Assembly (NCBI GenBank): GCA_963971285.1
Contig: OZ020246.1
Location: forward strand, 18,211,217-18,275,216
DNA: 64,000 nucleotides
Origin: Astropecten irregularis
Taxonomy: Eukaryota > Echinodermata > Asteroidea > Paxillosida > Astropectinidae
Reading direction: 5' to 3'
Numbering within the stretch: the stretch's first letter is position 1; each line of letters starts with the position of its first letter. This document shows positions 1-11,470 of this stretch, piece after piece. The notes beneath the pieces are model-generated. The model worked only from the letters and a program-made list of their open reading frames with translations. It was not told the origin of the DNA and did no database searches. The position numbers and the translations under genes were made by a program.

Positions 1-177
1 ACAGTTATAATTTCCAGTGAAATTCGCAGTTGTTCAATACCACTGGGTCACAAAGAGTCAACAAATTATAAAAAAACAAAATCTAAATTTCTCTGACTAA
101 ATGCTCCGTTATTACGCCCGAGCAGCATTCTCAAACAGAATCGGTACAAAATTTAATAACAAAATAAAACTCTGTGA

Positions 178-183
178 TTTATT
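178..183 (-). terminator. Candidate poly(A) signal of PIP4P
   Basis: AATAAA on the minus strand about 290 bases past the PIP4P stop. Bases 1-470 otherwise show no coding exon and are probably 3' UTR and flank. Position and sequence are the only evidence. Confidence 0.4.
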
Positions 184-470
184 TCACGTCTGAAAGGAAA
201 AACAAAACGGATTCTCCATTTTGTTAATGATCCTCGTATCATTTGGCTGTGAACCTTTCCGAACCCACACAAACTAAATACAAAGTTATGATGACTGGGC
301 CCTTCACAGTAATTTGAGCAACTCCAAGTCCCTATGATACTGCAGATAATCTATGGCTGATGCAGATTTTGACGGTTCGAGTTGGTAATAACTGCTTGTT
401 TCCTTGTTCCCCCGGCATGGTCATTCGGTTGGTTTAGTCAGTTTCATTTCCGGTATGATCTCCAGATTCC

Positions 471-3400
471 TTAATCCGTCTCCAGGTTACTGACTTTCAT
501 GACCCCATAATACACAGCTCTCATCAGATTCAAGATCCCCACCACAAAGGCACCTGGAAATATCACACAGCACAATGAGTGTCAAAGGTTACATTATGTC
601 TAATGCATTGACATAAAAAAACTAGATGACCCACCCGTGTATTAACGAATGGGGGTTACATGAGTCAGCCATGTTATACCGCACCTCTACGTTCAGGTGC
701 TTATAACGATCACGCAAGCCGCGCCATTACGCGTTACGCAATGCATCAGAAACGTGATGGAACGCCATAGCTATAACCAGTGGCTTAAATTGTTTGCTTC
801 GGTAATTCCATCATTTAATTTGCTAATTTCATCATTTTATTTGACGTTTTGTCATTCTGTAATTCCATCATTCAGTTTGTCATTCTGTTCGCAAATTTCA
901 TCATTCAATTTGGCAAATTGAATGATGGAATTACCGAAGCAAACAATCTAAAGAAGATAGCTACGCCGTTCCATAAAAACGGATTTGTGAGGAGTTAAAA
1001 AATGGCGCCGTGAATGACGCATACACAAACAGCCAATGCCTCATCTAGTTTTCTTATATACCAGTATCTATGTATACGTGTAGGGTGATCTGGGTTCAAA
1101 GGTCAAAGATTGCTAGTGCACTATATTTCCTATCATCAGGAAAGTACAAGCAGATCTCCAATACTTAATCTCCTATAATACTGCAATATTCATTGTTATC
1201 TGTTCTTGTGATAAGAACCAAAATATTTCAAAAAATGTGCATTCTTTGCGCACATTTCCTTTCCCCATTCCGTACACACATACTAGCTAGACAACCAAAT
1301 TTAACCAGTAAAAGGGTGTCAGTGTCTGTGATTTATAAGTAGATGGTTATTGTATATCATCAAATAACCACAAGGGAAACTGACTGAAATTTAAATCATT
1401 GAAAAGTGAACAAAGAAAAATTGACTGAATAAAATTACCGAAGCCCTATCAGAATAAAACTTGATTTAGAATTTTTGACTTACCGATCCATACAAAGTAG
1501 ATACCTCCTTGATCGTTTGCAATGGAATAGGTTCCAATCTGTGTTGGGCCAAGGGGAAAATCAAGGGAAATTATTTTAAAAATTAATCAATACAGCGGAA
1601 TGCTGCTAGTCTTAGATGACACACACCACTATAACAAACATTTAGATATAAATATATTGAATATTGTTGTTCAGAATCATCATAATGAACTACAGCTGTA
1701 CCAGACAATTTCTGTGGATCCTGCAATGTTCGTTACAACAGCATTACACTGCACAATTAATAAACTGCTGCAAACTGCCCATCAACCAAAAAAATTACCT
1801 GAAATATATATAAATGCTTGGAGTTAGGTGCACCTGAGGTTTCAATTTTAGCAGGATTTTATTATTATTTTTTTTTTTAAATAAAATTAAAACAACCTGG
1901 CATTAACATGTGTTTAACAAGTGCTTATAAATGAAATAAAGACCTAGGCCTATAGATGCAAGGCATGCAAGGCCAATCTCCATGCCTTATCCAAGGATCG
2001 AATTGTGAAATATCTAAAAGCTGTTGTAAGGGAAGAGTTCCGAGCCCTGAGCAAGATCTACAAATAGTGAAGTAGCCCTATGACACATGTTGAGCCATCA
2101 AGCCTCAATTAAATTTACTCTGCCTCAGATGCATGTCCCAAAAACCTGAAATATGATGGATTTTGCAATACTTCACTTCAAAATAATTTTAAAAAGGAAA
2201 AGGAGCAAGCGACATACTGGAAAATAACAACAGGATTAGTGAAATGAAAAGTTCGACCCAATTAAAAACACAAAAATGCATTATTGTTCAGTCTCTTACC
2301 GTCACTCCAATTCCAGCTCCCAGGAAAAGTAGTCCAATGATAGTGTAGATGATGCACCGATTCTTGGCATAGGCCCGACCAACGGATGATCTACAAGTTC
2401 AAAACAATATTAGCAATGACGAGCATGTCACAAATTCTGACTAGATGAGATACAAGAAAAGTAGGGGCATTGAAATAGAAGCTGCTATGATGTAGGTAAA
2501 CTATGTGCTTATGTGTAAAAGGGTTTTACTTGTCACTGGCACAACGCTGTAAATTGAACACAATGGCAAGGAATCACACTTCAAATGTAATTACCAAAGG
2601 GAGGAAACATCATTTTTAATGAAAACTTGAACCTTTACAAAACATAAATTTGCTTCAGGCTTCTACCTTCTACAGGCTGAGCTGGTCTAAAAAATATCTT
2701 AAAGGCCCAATGATCAGGGTTGATAACAAGTTGTATTGTGCCCTGAATGACCACTGGCTACACAATACATGTATATGATATTTATGAGCACCAGTATTAT
2801 TTTCATCATTATTATGATCACATACTATTGAGATTTCACTGCACTTTTATTTAGGCCTAATGAATAAATGTGTTAAACTGTGTAAAAGTTCAGGACTGTC
2901 AAAAGAAAAGCAAGGAGTATACTGAATGGTGTTTAAAGGCACTTCAAAAGCTAATAGGTTAAAGCATTGAAGGGTGTTCACAAGAGTTGGATTGTAGACT
3001 TACACTCTTCTGCAGTATGGGCATCTGGCTAGAGTTGACTGATGAGGAAACTGTATGACAAAGGAAATAAACATGTCATCATTATCCCTGCCCTGACACA
3101 AGATTCATCTTCAGGATCTGATCTGGCAATTGCAGGGCAGATCCATTCACTGTCGGATTCAATCTGGTAAGCTAATCTGGCTGGATCATTTTGTTAATCT
3201 GATCTGGATATTGCTGGATCTAATCTGGCAAATGCAATTATCAGATCAGGTTAAATTCCAATCATCTGATCCAGCATACAGTTGCTGATTCTGATCTTAC
3301 AATTACCCATTCTGATCCAGCAATTGCTGGTTCTGATCCAGCAATCACATATTCTGAATTTTCTGATCCAGCAATTGCTGATTCTGATCCAGAAAATGTT

Positions 3401-6400
3401 GAATCCAATTTGGCAACTGCAGGATCAAGTGGAAAACAGATCACTGTGTAGCCAAATCAGACCACATCATCATGGAGGCTTCCATGGCTGGAGGCCATCA
3501 CACGTACACATGTACTAGGTGTCTTTTCAGATTTCGCATTCAATGAGTGTAAAAAGGTTGCATCCTATGTCTTAGCAAATGTAATGCACCTCTCGGTCCA
3601 AAAGGCACGGTTCGTGGCCCTGACTAATGGCTACCTTTAAGAGACCTTGACATCAGATTCCTATGCAGTGATCTAATAAACATTTACCAACACAAGGTTT
3701 TGTTCACACAAACATGTTCATGAACATACCCTGAATCTCTCATTGCAGTGTCCACACACGACACGGTATCCAGAAGTTGTAGTCAGAGTGTTGCTGTTGG
3801 AGGGAGTTGCAACAGTGGTCATCGGCGAAAGATTGATAATTCTCTTGCTGTTGATCAAATCAGACATAGGATTGCATGCATGTTAGCCTAGGACCTTGCC
3901 ATGATACGAATCCCCTCTGACAAAGCTACATGTATTGATCAACACAATGGCTCCATATCCTTACTTGCCCAAGATGCTTTTGACAACGACAGACCTGAGC
4001 ATGATACTTCCTGCATGTGTATATCATTTCCAATCGTTTTGCCCTAATGGCATGAATAAAGATATCTGGAGTCAGTAAATTGAATTGAAATACTGTACAT
4101 GTTGAACATAAACACTACATTGTGTTTGCAAATAATATATAATGTAAATATTATTGTTTAACATTGATGTTCTAAACACCTCTTCAGTATCAAATTTACT
4201 GGGTATTATTTAATTCAGTTCCATTTCAAATGGGCTATTCCCTTATTTCCCCCTTTTTTAATTCAATGGCTCTGTCTCAGACATTAAAGGCACCGTACAG
4301 GATTTGCAAGGCCTCAAAAAAATATTTATTGAGTTTGAGACAGAAAATGGACTCGACAGTTCGTAAACAGTGCAAACAGTCACCATGGGAAATCTTGGTT
4401 AATCAGATGCTGGGTTTTTCAAAGAAATCAAGATTTAGTGCCTTTTAAAAAGATTGTTTGTCCTAACGATCTATTTAGCATTTCGAAAGTCGGTGTAACC
4501 GTGAAGGATTTGGAGGGGGCAAGATTATTTCGGCGATATTTCTGCTATCCAGAGGAACAAAGCATAAAAAGGTACACGAAACAACGTCTGTAAGGAAGTT
4601 TAAGACCTTCACCTCTGTTTAAGTACCGAATTCAGCCAAAACGCACATCTTTGCAAACCCTATATGCTCCCTTTGATGCTGCATCGTAATCAGTTAAAAT
4701 CTTTTTTTCACATGAACTCCTATGTATATATCCTTGACTCCAGGCTGACAAGGATCGGTGTACACAAAATTAATGATCAGTGCACTATGAATACACAAGT
4801 ACAAGTACATGTATCAGACTTTAATCAAGGCTACAAGGGGCTTATCTCCCTGCCTGTGATTGTACTCTTATAGTAATTTGTATGTGTGCTATATTAGGCA
4901 CGTATAGGAGTTTGTTTGCAAGTTCAAAGTATCAAGATCCTTGGTTTACCGTATTCCTGTACTGACAATACGCAATCATACATGAATAGTAAGGGGACCA
5001 CACACAGCTAGTTCAAGTGTTTCATTTTCTTTGGTTTCATTTTAGTTTAGAATGCGGGATATTCATTACAACCTAAGTAATGTACCGTATACAGTTGTTG
5101 TGTACACATACATGTAAGTAGACAAATGACACCTTGAGATGGAAGACGAGGGCGCTATTTGTCCCTCAGTTTGTACAAATTATGTATAGTATGGGACATG
5201 GCAATACAATTTTCAGGCAATGAAGGATGACTGGTCTTCAATCATCCTATTTTAGCTTCTCTGAGAGTGACCAAGCATGTATCAACACATAATACTAACT
5301 CACTGTATCAGACACATTCATGTACGTAGCTTATTGTGCAATTTACGCCGATACAATGGTGCGACCATGGAGGTAGGAAACACCCGCCATTACTGCAGTG
5401 TCACCGTCCGCCGTTTGTCCGGCAACAAACAAATTTACATACGCTGCACTCTACTGCAGGGTGTACGTCCCCTAATCATGGGACAAGCATCGTGCAATTA
5501 TAGAGTGCAGCGGAGCGTACATTCTTTTGTTGCCAAAAGGCAGGCAAGGACACTGCAGTAATGGAGAACAGTATATCGTGTCGTCGAATCGGTGTATACT
5601 ACATGTGGATAGACAGAATGAAAGGAAGTCCTTTACATTGGCCCATGTACAGTTTAGTTCTGGATTTTTACTGAGGAAATTACTCCATCCACCTTAGACT
5701 CACACTGTCATGAGTGTACAACAAGAGGCCTGTATTAACAGGGATTCTGGCATTCAGCCCATTACAACATACCAATTGGCCCGTGGGCATGCTATACGCT
5801 TCGATGACAGCTTGCAGATGAGCAGGCAGTTGCACGGACAACGTACGTACTTCTTGCCAGTTGGGGCTTCCTTGATTGGCTGTTGGGATAGGAGGAAAAG
5901 GAATGACAGTGCAAGTCAGAATAAAACAACGGGAGATGTAATTAATGGACGGGACAATACTGATATAGGAACAGGACGTGATCAGGAAAAAGGAAGTACA
6001 TTATAACCTACTGTACATGTATGTTGTACGAGCAATGATTTTAGTATGAGACAGCTGTGTAGAACAATGTCTTCCAAACATCGGTTTGAGTACAATGTAG
6101 AACTGATGACAGGAGAATGGTGCCTGTATTTATGAACTTTTATTTATTACAGGCAAAGTAATATACATGATAGATGTTTGCCCTAACCCACAAAGATACC
6201 ACAGTTTACCACACATGGTTTTTCCTGTGGTACATGTTCATGTACATGTAAGTGTGACATCCTGAATACCATCACAATACACCACATTGTGCTATGTGTG
6301 GGAATGTATTGTTTATGATTCAGTTCCCCTGTGGAGACTGTGGTAATGTGTGGTAAACAGCCCTTGTCTTCTGTGGTATGTGTAAAGGGTTAGGTTTCAT

Positions 6401-9400
6401 GAGAAACGCAAGCCCCGGGACACATATTATTACACCTTGCATGAGGTACTGGTACTTTGCTCTTAAAGGAGTGGTCATTTTGCATAATTTGGCAAAAAAC
6501 ATCATTTCTATGTGAGAGAAATCGGCGTGTCCTCTGAAACAAATGAAAGAGCCCTATGGCAACTGCGGTTACCTCGACAAATGTTCTGCCCAGTGTGTTT
6601 GTACACACACAAAACTCATGCACACGTAATGCACGGTGTACATGTATATTTTACCAGTCACTCCTGTTATCTGTATCTGATTCTGTGTAAATATGACAGA
6701 TTCAGATGTAGATATGGTTTAAACTCTGACACATATTGATTTTATACATGTACCTGCTTTGTTATGCTTCATTGACAACCATATGTGCTTACAAAATGAA
6801 TATTAAACAGATCTTCCTTCAGGATTCTTGTGTGTGTGTTGTACTATACAAAATTATACAATTTCTGACTTTGATCAAACATCATGTACAGTAATACAAT
6901 GTATTATATCCATGATCCAGTAAGTACATGTGCATACAGTATGTGTACACGTACATAACATGTAAACAATTACAAACATGTAGTATTATTCTACTTCACA
7001 GTTGGTTACACAAATTCAAAACACACAAAGGTGAAAAATTGTATAAAATTAAGAATACATGTAACATGATTTGAAATCTAAAGGAAATGACTTTGGGGGT
7101 CGGTTCGGTCAAGTGGTGGCCTGGTAGGCCTATTGAAACAGCTGCTGTTAGCTCTGTTCAGACACTGTTAAATCCTGCAAAATTCTCCAAAACCACAACA
7201 AGGATTTGGGGAAATTAGGGAACTAAAACAAAAACAGTATGACTTTAAAGGTAGTATCATACTTTGGCAAGAAACCAAAACAGAAATTTTCACAGATTTA
7301 CGTATAACATTCAGGGAATAAAGATGGTGGCGAAAGAAACATACCGTTAAACATTTTCCGCCTGAAATGGTGAATTTATCCAGAAATTAGTAAAACATCG
7401 ACCAAAAATCTGTTTGATCTTTTAAAAAATCACAAATAAAAGAGAAAAGACTTAAGAAATATTGTGGCTGTTTTTCACTGTTAATAGAAAAAAAATGGGC
7501 ACCGTATGGGACTGATATTTTCACAGATGACTGTTAATACTGTATCTGTCTTGATATTTTTGCCCATGAATCTGTATTTCTTTGATAAAAACCAAAGTAT
7601 GATACTACCTTTAAGCAGTACCGCTGCTATTTTCATATCACCATGATAAACTAGCTTGACTGGCATCAAGTGTAAGCACTCTTATTTGCAGTGACAATAA
7701 ATGCAGTTCATAAAAATTACAATGTTTACATATAATGTATACATGTGTACAGGCACAATAATACATCTTTAAAATTGTCTCTGCAACTGGCAGGGTTTAC
7801 ATTTTATAATTTCGGTCTCATTTTTAAGCATATCTGTGAACCTGCGAATGTTGAACAGTATTTTGACATCAAATGGAGATTCCTGTATAAAAGTCTGTTG
7901 TTGCCTTACCGTGGCCTCATGACAGATGCTACATTTCACAACATGCTGGTGCATCCGACCTTCCAGGTTGATCATAGCCTGACAGACTCGGCAGTTGATC
8001 ATGGGGACACCACCAACACCGGTACCAGCTTCAGTGACCGAAGGGGAGTAAGGAGGGGGTAGCTCCCCCGGCTGAATGGGAGGAGGAACATCACTGCCCA
8101 GCACTGGTGGAATTTCTGACATCAATCAAAAGAAAAAAAACATTATTTTAAATTACGAAGTGCTGAAAGACATTAAAAAGTTCAGAAATTGTCGAAGTTC
8201 TGGAAGATATCACAAAATTCTAGAACTCACGGACTCCGTGGTCGTATTTGAACTTTGGTCAGCTTTATTTTTGTTGCCATTTTACCGCGAAACCCCGCCA
8301 CCGTCTGAGTGTGATTGTTAGGTCGTTGAATATTCATCGCAACGTGTGTTGGGTCTATTGGTTGAGTATACTGAGAGCGCCACATGAATATGCATAGAAT
8401 TGCATGATCGCCGGAGATGTACACCGTGTATGTATGCATAGGCACATCACGTGATGCTTGCTCCATACGTGCGTAATGAGCACTGCCTTGCGCATTGATC
8501 AATCAGCGTGGCGCTTGTCACACATGGCACTGTTTCCATCCTTGTTTCAGTACATATGGGAAAAATTTGTCACTGTGCATATTCACCATTGTTTCGCCGT
8601 GTGATAAAAACACAGGAGGGTCTTAATAACTTAAACTTAATAACTGTCATTATGCTTTCCAACCGGTCCAATAATTATAAAGGGAATAAAACAACTTAGT
8701 TTCTTAATCGTTTTTACCCCATAATTTCCCTCAAAAATCAAAACACTGCCCTCTTTCGACAAATGTAACCTTGTTAGGGCCTAATTTATAATTGAAGAGG
8801 ACACCACGAACGTATATTTAGGCAAGTTTCTTTATAAAAAAGTTGTTTTATTCCCTTTATAGATATCAGACCTGTTTGTACACCGTTACCATTTTTATTT
8901 TATGTTGCTCAATCAGCATGATCAGACAATGGCAAATGCTTGTCTGGTTTGCAAACATTTTTGTTTGTTTGTTGCTGATATTTGATAATGACATGAAATG
9001 ACTTTGAGTTGCGAAACTTGCCCAAACGGGTCACAGCACTTCAATCATGCCATGCCCCTCACTGCATGCTCAATCCAATACAAAAAAAACTCCACAAATA
9101 TGCCCCCATCAAATAAAACGAAACACGGAACTAACGGACTAACTTCTTACATACAATGAGTCATATAAAAAAAAATAAAGGGCGAGTTGACACAAAATAC
9201 AACAAGTTGAATTCCAACTTCAACTAGGGGCAAGTCCATTGCAATTCCACTAAAATGGCGTCAATTTACTGGCTGAATATGGACAGAAAGTTTACCTGTT
9301 GAGTTTATTGGTGGTAGGGATGGTGCAGAGGGAGCAAGGGCTTCATTTTCGCTGCAATCTGAATTGCTTAAAAGCGGTTCACTCTCCCCTCGCCTATCGT

Positions 9401-9407
9401 CCGCCAT
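471..9407 (-). CDS. PIP4P: Phosphatidylinositol-4,5-bisphosphate 4-phosphatase (TMEM55/PIP4P family), complete, 8 exons
   Basis: The family removes the 4-phosphate of PI(4,5)P2 on late endosomes and lysosomes. Exons on the minus strand, in coding order: 9296-9407, 7910-8115, 5773-5879, 3730-3847, 3004-3050, 2300-2390, 1484-1538 and 471-553. They total 819 nt (272 residues plus stop), and every junction is GT-AG and in frame. The start has a strong Kozak context (AAGATGGCG). Visible features: a proline-rich N-terminus with PPPY near residues 57-60, zinc-type pairs CRVC (79-82) and CSIC (99-102), the block [17 protein letters not shown], and the CX5R signature C128-K-L-S-S-K-R134. Further cysteine pairs are CGHC and CPYC. 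Two hydrophobic segments follow (about 209-229 and 239-258), and the protein ends NLETD. Human members are about 257-284 residues, so the length is normal. I cannot tell PIP4P1 from PIP4P2, and an invertebrate may have a single pro-orthologue. Family identity is very secure. Confidence 0.95.
3112..3432. repeat. Degenerate tandem repeat with internal inversion (PIP4P intron)
   Basis: A roughly 18-21 base unit resembling GATCTGGCAATTGCAGG recurs. The first half of the block reads in one direction, and from about 3260 on its reverse complement (CTGATCCAGCAATTGCTG) repeats. It lies between coding exons 4 and 5. Confidence 0.75.
4288..4670. repeat. TTAA-flanked MITE, GTACAGGATTTG family, copy 1
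   Basis: Starts AGGCACCGTACAGGATTTGC directly after TTAA (4284-4287). A second copy in reverse orientation lies at about 49945-50252. The two share internal blocks, including GCAAACAGTCACCATGGGAA and its reverse complement. Inside an intron of PIP4P. Confidence 0.65.
5390..5567. repeat. Fold-back element, GCACTCTACTGCAGGGTGT family, copy 1
   Basis: The left part (CCATTACTGCAGTGTC ... AACAAACAAATTTACATACGC) returns as an imperfect reverse complement in the right part (GCGTACATTCTTTTGTTGCC ... GACACTGCAGTAATGG), around the centre CCCCTAATCATGGGAC. Arms are about 75 bases. A second copy is at 10679-10870. Confidence 0.75.
7249..7610. repeat. TTAA-flanked MITE, AGGTAGTATCATAC family, copy 1
   Basis: Terminal inverted repeats AGGTAGTATCATACTTTGG and CCAAAGTATGATACTACCT, with TTAA on both sides (7245-7248 and 7611-7614). 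The element is 362 bases and has no ORF of its own. In an intron of PIP4P. Confidence 0.85.
8446..8455. promoter_or_regulatory. Palindromic MiT/TFE-type E-box in PIP4P intron 1
   Basis: ATCACGTGAT is a perfect palindrome that contains the full TCACGTGA octamer preferred by MiT/TFE bHLH-ZIP proteins. It sits in intron 1 (8116-9295), in a stretch that is not obviously one of the local repeats. Confidence 0.4.
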
Positions 9408-9560
9408 CTTGACTAAAATGAGATGCATACGTCATACAGTGGGATCGAGATTACGCGTACAGACGAATATTGATGTCATGTGACACATGTCACGTGTACG
9501 CTTTGTTTTGTTTATCTACTCGGTGATCTTTGATTCATATCTATTTCATAACGCCGCTGT
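9408..9560 (-). promoter_or_regulatory. PIP4P promoter-proximal region with CLEAR-like E-boxes
   Basis: Just upstream of the start codon lie GTCATGTGAC (9475-9484; 9 of 10 matches to the CLEAR consensus GTCACGTGAC) and GTCACGTGTA (9489-9498; intact CACGTG core). The spacing of 68 to 92 bases from the ATG suits a core promoter or 5' UTR. MiT/TFE factors (TFEB, TFE3, MITF) bind such sites, and vertebrate TMEM55B is a reported TFEB target. The start of transcription is not visible. Confidence 0.5.
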
Positions 9561-10678
9561 TTTGCTGATTAAATTTAACTTGTTGAGGAAAAGTAACTGA
9601 TAGGATGTTATTTATTTCGATTTATAAGGTGTAGTTATATTAATCAGACAAATAAATTGGTGCTCATGCTCAAGGGGATTGGAAATATAACAAATAAGGG
9701 CGATCTCTACCGATGGCGCGCTGTATAAAGCTTTTAATAATTAAGCCCTGCAATTACAAACTTTTATAATGAGTAATAGATAGGGCATGAAATTCCTATT
9801 ACCTCATGGTAAGATATAGGAAATAACTATTTATGAAGCAGACATATTGATCAATTCATAATACTGGACCCCATAATTTGCAACACACACAATTCCCACC
9901 CATGCCATGGTCGTCTTTTTAATAAATTTGCCGCTTACCGAAAAATGAAAACCATTATATTTCTGCCACAAAAAAGTTTGGATTGCAATCACATTGGATG
10001 TTGATTTTAATGCTGACATGCATTGCATAATGAATAAAAAAAAAAAATAATGAATTAATTATTTTAGATGAATCCACTTGCACTAACATTGACTGGCATT
10101 TTATGGTAAAACGTAATGACAAGCACAAAGTTTAAAAAGTGACAAGACAGAGAATAATAATATACCCTGTATTCTTCATACACCTCATGTCTTTTAATTC
10201 ATTATATGATACACCTGTTTGGTTTTAAATACTTAACCAAACTTAAATCATGAAAAATACACATTTACATGTAAAGTACACTTCTAATCTAGTCTTTGGG
10301 TTGGGTGTGAATCATTTCACTGAATTTTATTTTCTAATACCAGTAGCTGGGGGGGGGGGAGCCTCCCCTTGGGCTCCCTAAAAAAAAATACTACTACTAA
10401 TAATAATAATAAAAAAAATTGAAAAAGGTCCCTACCAAAGACCTTTACCTCCCCCCCAACCCCCCGCTACAAAATTTCAATCCGGGCCGTGTAAACCCCC
10501 CCCCCCCCTCCAGCAAAAAGCTAGATCCGCCCCTGAATACAAATATTGCAACAACCCCCTGAATGCAAGAGTGTTATTAAAGAATTCATTCACAAAAGTG
10601 GGGCCAATTTCATGTCCCTGTTTAGAACAAAAATTGCAAATCATGTGCTTATCAAAATGTGCTTATCAATATTTTTTG

Positions 10679-10870
10679 CTTAACAGCTCAATATTATTGG
10701 CAACAAAAGAATTTACGTCCGACACACTCTGTACTTCAGGGTGTATGTCCCCTAATCATGGGACACACACCCTGCAATTGTAGAGTGCAGCAGAGCGTAA
10801 ATTCTTATGTTGTCAGACAAAAAGGCAGACGGGAACACTGCAGTAATGGCGGACAGTATATCGTGCCGTT
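10679..10870. repeat. Fold-back element, GCACTCTACTGCAGGGTGT family, copy 2
   Basis: Closely matches the copy at 5390-5567, including the centre CCCCTAATCATGGGAC, the AGAGTGCAGCAGAGCG block and the outer CACTGCAGTAATGGCGGACA. Confidence 0.75.
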
Positions 10871-10979
10871 GGATTGGTCTACATATTTGGGATATGTATA
10901 TTGTGTTGTTATTGCAAAGAACTGTCATATAGTGCACTCTATCAGCAAGATCATCTGGTAAAATGATAACCATGCATCG

Positions 10980-11277
10980 ACAGCTATAGCTGCATGTATA
11001 TGAGTACAAACCCATAATAATGTTAATTGTATGGTACAAAGGAACTCTAAATAAATGGCTGTGTTACAAAGTATGTAACAGCTATAGCTGCATGTATAAT
11101 TTATGATTACAAACCCATAATAATATTAATTGTATGGTACAAAGGAATTCTAAATAAATTTCTGTTACACAGTATGTAACAGCTATAGCTGCATGTATAA
11201 TATGAGTACAAACCCATAATAATATTTATTGTATGGTACAAAGGAATTCTAAATAAATGGCTGTTGCACAGCATGTA
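10980..11277. repeat. Three-unit tandem repeat, about 98-101 bases each
   Basis: Units begin ACAGCTATAGCTGCATGTAT at 10980, 11078 and 11179, and each ends near GTATGTA or CATGTAA. Units share TACAAACCCATAATAAT and TATGGTACAAAGGAA. The third unit creates a minus-strand AATAAA (11225-11230) that could end the GSTO-like transcript. Confidence 0.85.
11225..11230 (-). terminator. Candidate poly(A) signal of the GSTO-like gene
   Basis: AATAAA on the minus strand, about 240 bases past the stop at 11471. It arises from a base change in the third tandem unit (TATTTATTG instead of TATTAATTG). Confidence 0.35.
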
Positions 11278-11470
11278 ATTCAACACAATAATTTATGAAT
11301 TTTGTGGAACTGAAACAATTAGCACTGACAGCCTGTCCTTATTCTGGCCACAGAGGTCTGAAGTTATCATCATTTCATCATATTCCATGGGAATCACACT
11401 GAATAAACAGAAACCTGATGCCACCCATGACGGAAAGCAAGGAACAAAGAAGCAAGTGCTCCTCCTCCTG

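Larger units (their letters stand above)
9561..11470. other. Intergenic stretch between PIP4P and the GSTO-like gene
   Basis: No exon-like sequence seen. It holds homopolymer and simple-sequence patches (10345-10510, with runs of G, A and C), a fold-back element (10679-10870) and a three-unit tandem repeat (10980-11277). Confidence 0.6.

Noticed and set aside
5277..6006. Plus-strand ORFs of 94 and 98 residues
   Set aside because: The first lies in a palindromic repeat; the second is antisense to the PIP4P exon at 5773-5879.
7745..8062. 105-residue ORF, plus strand
   Set aside because: Antisense shadow of PIP4P exon 2.
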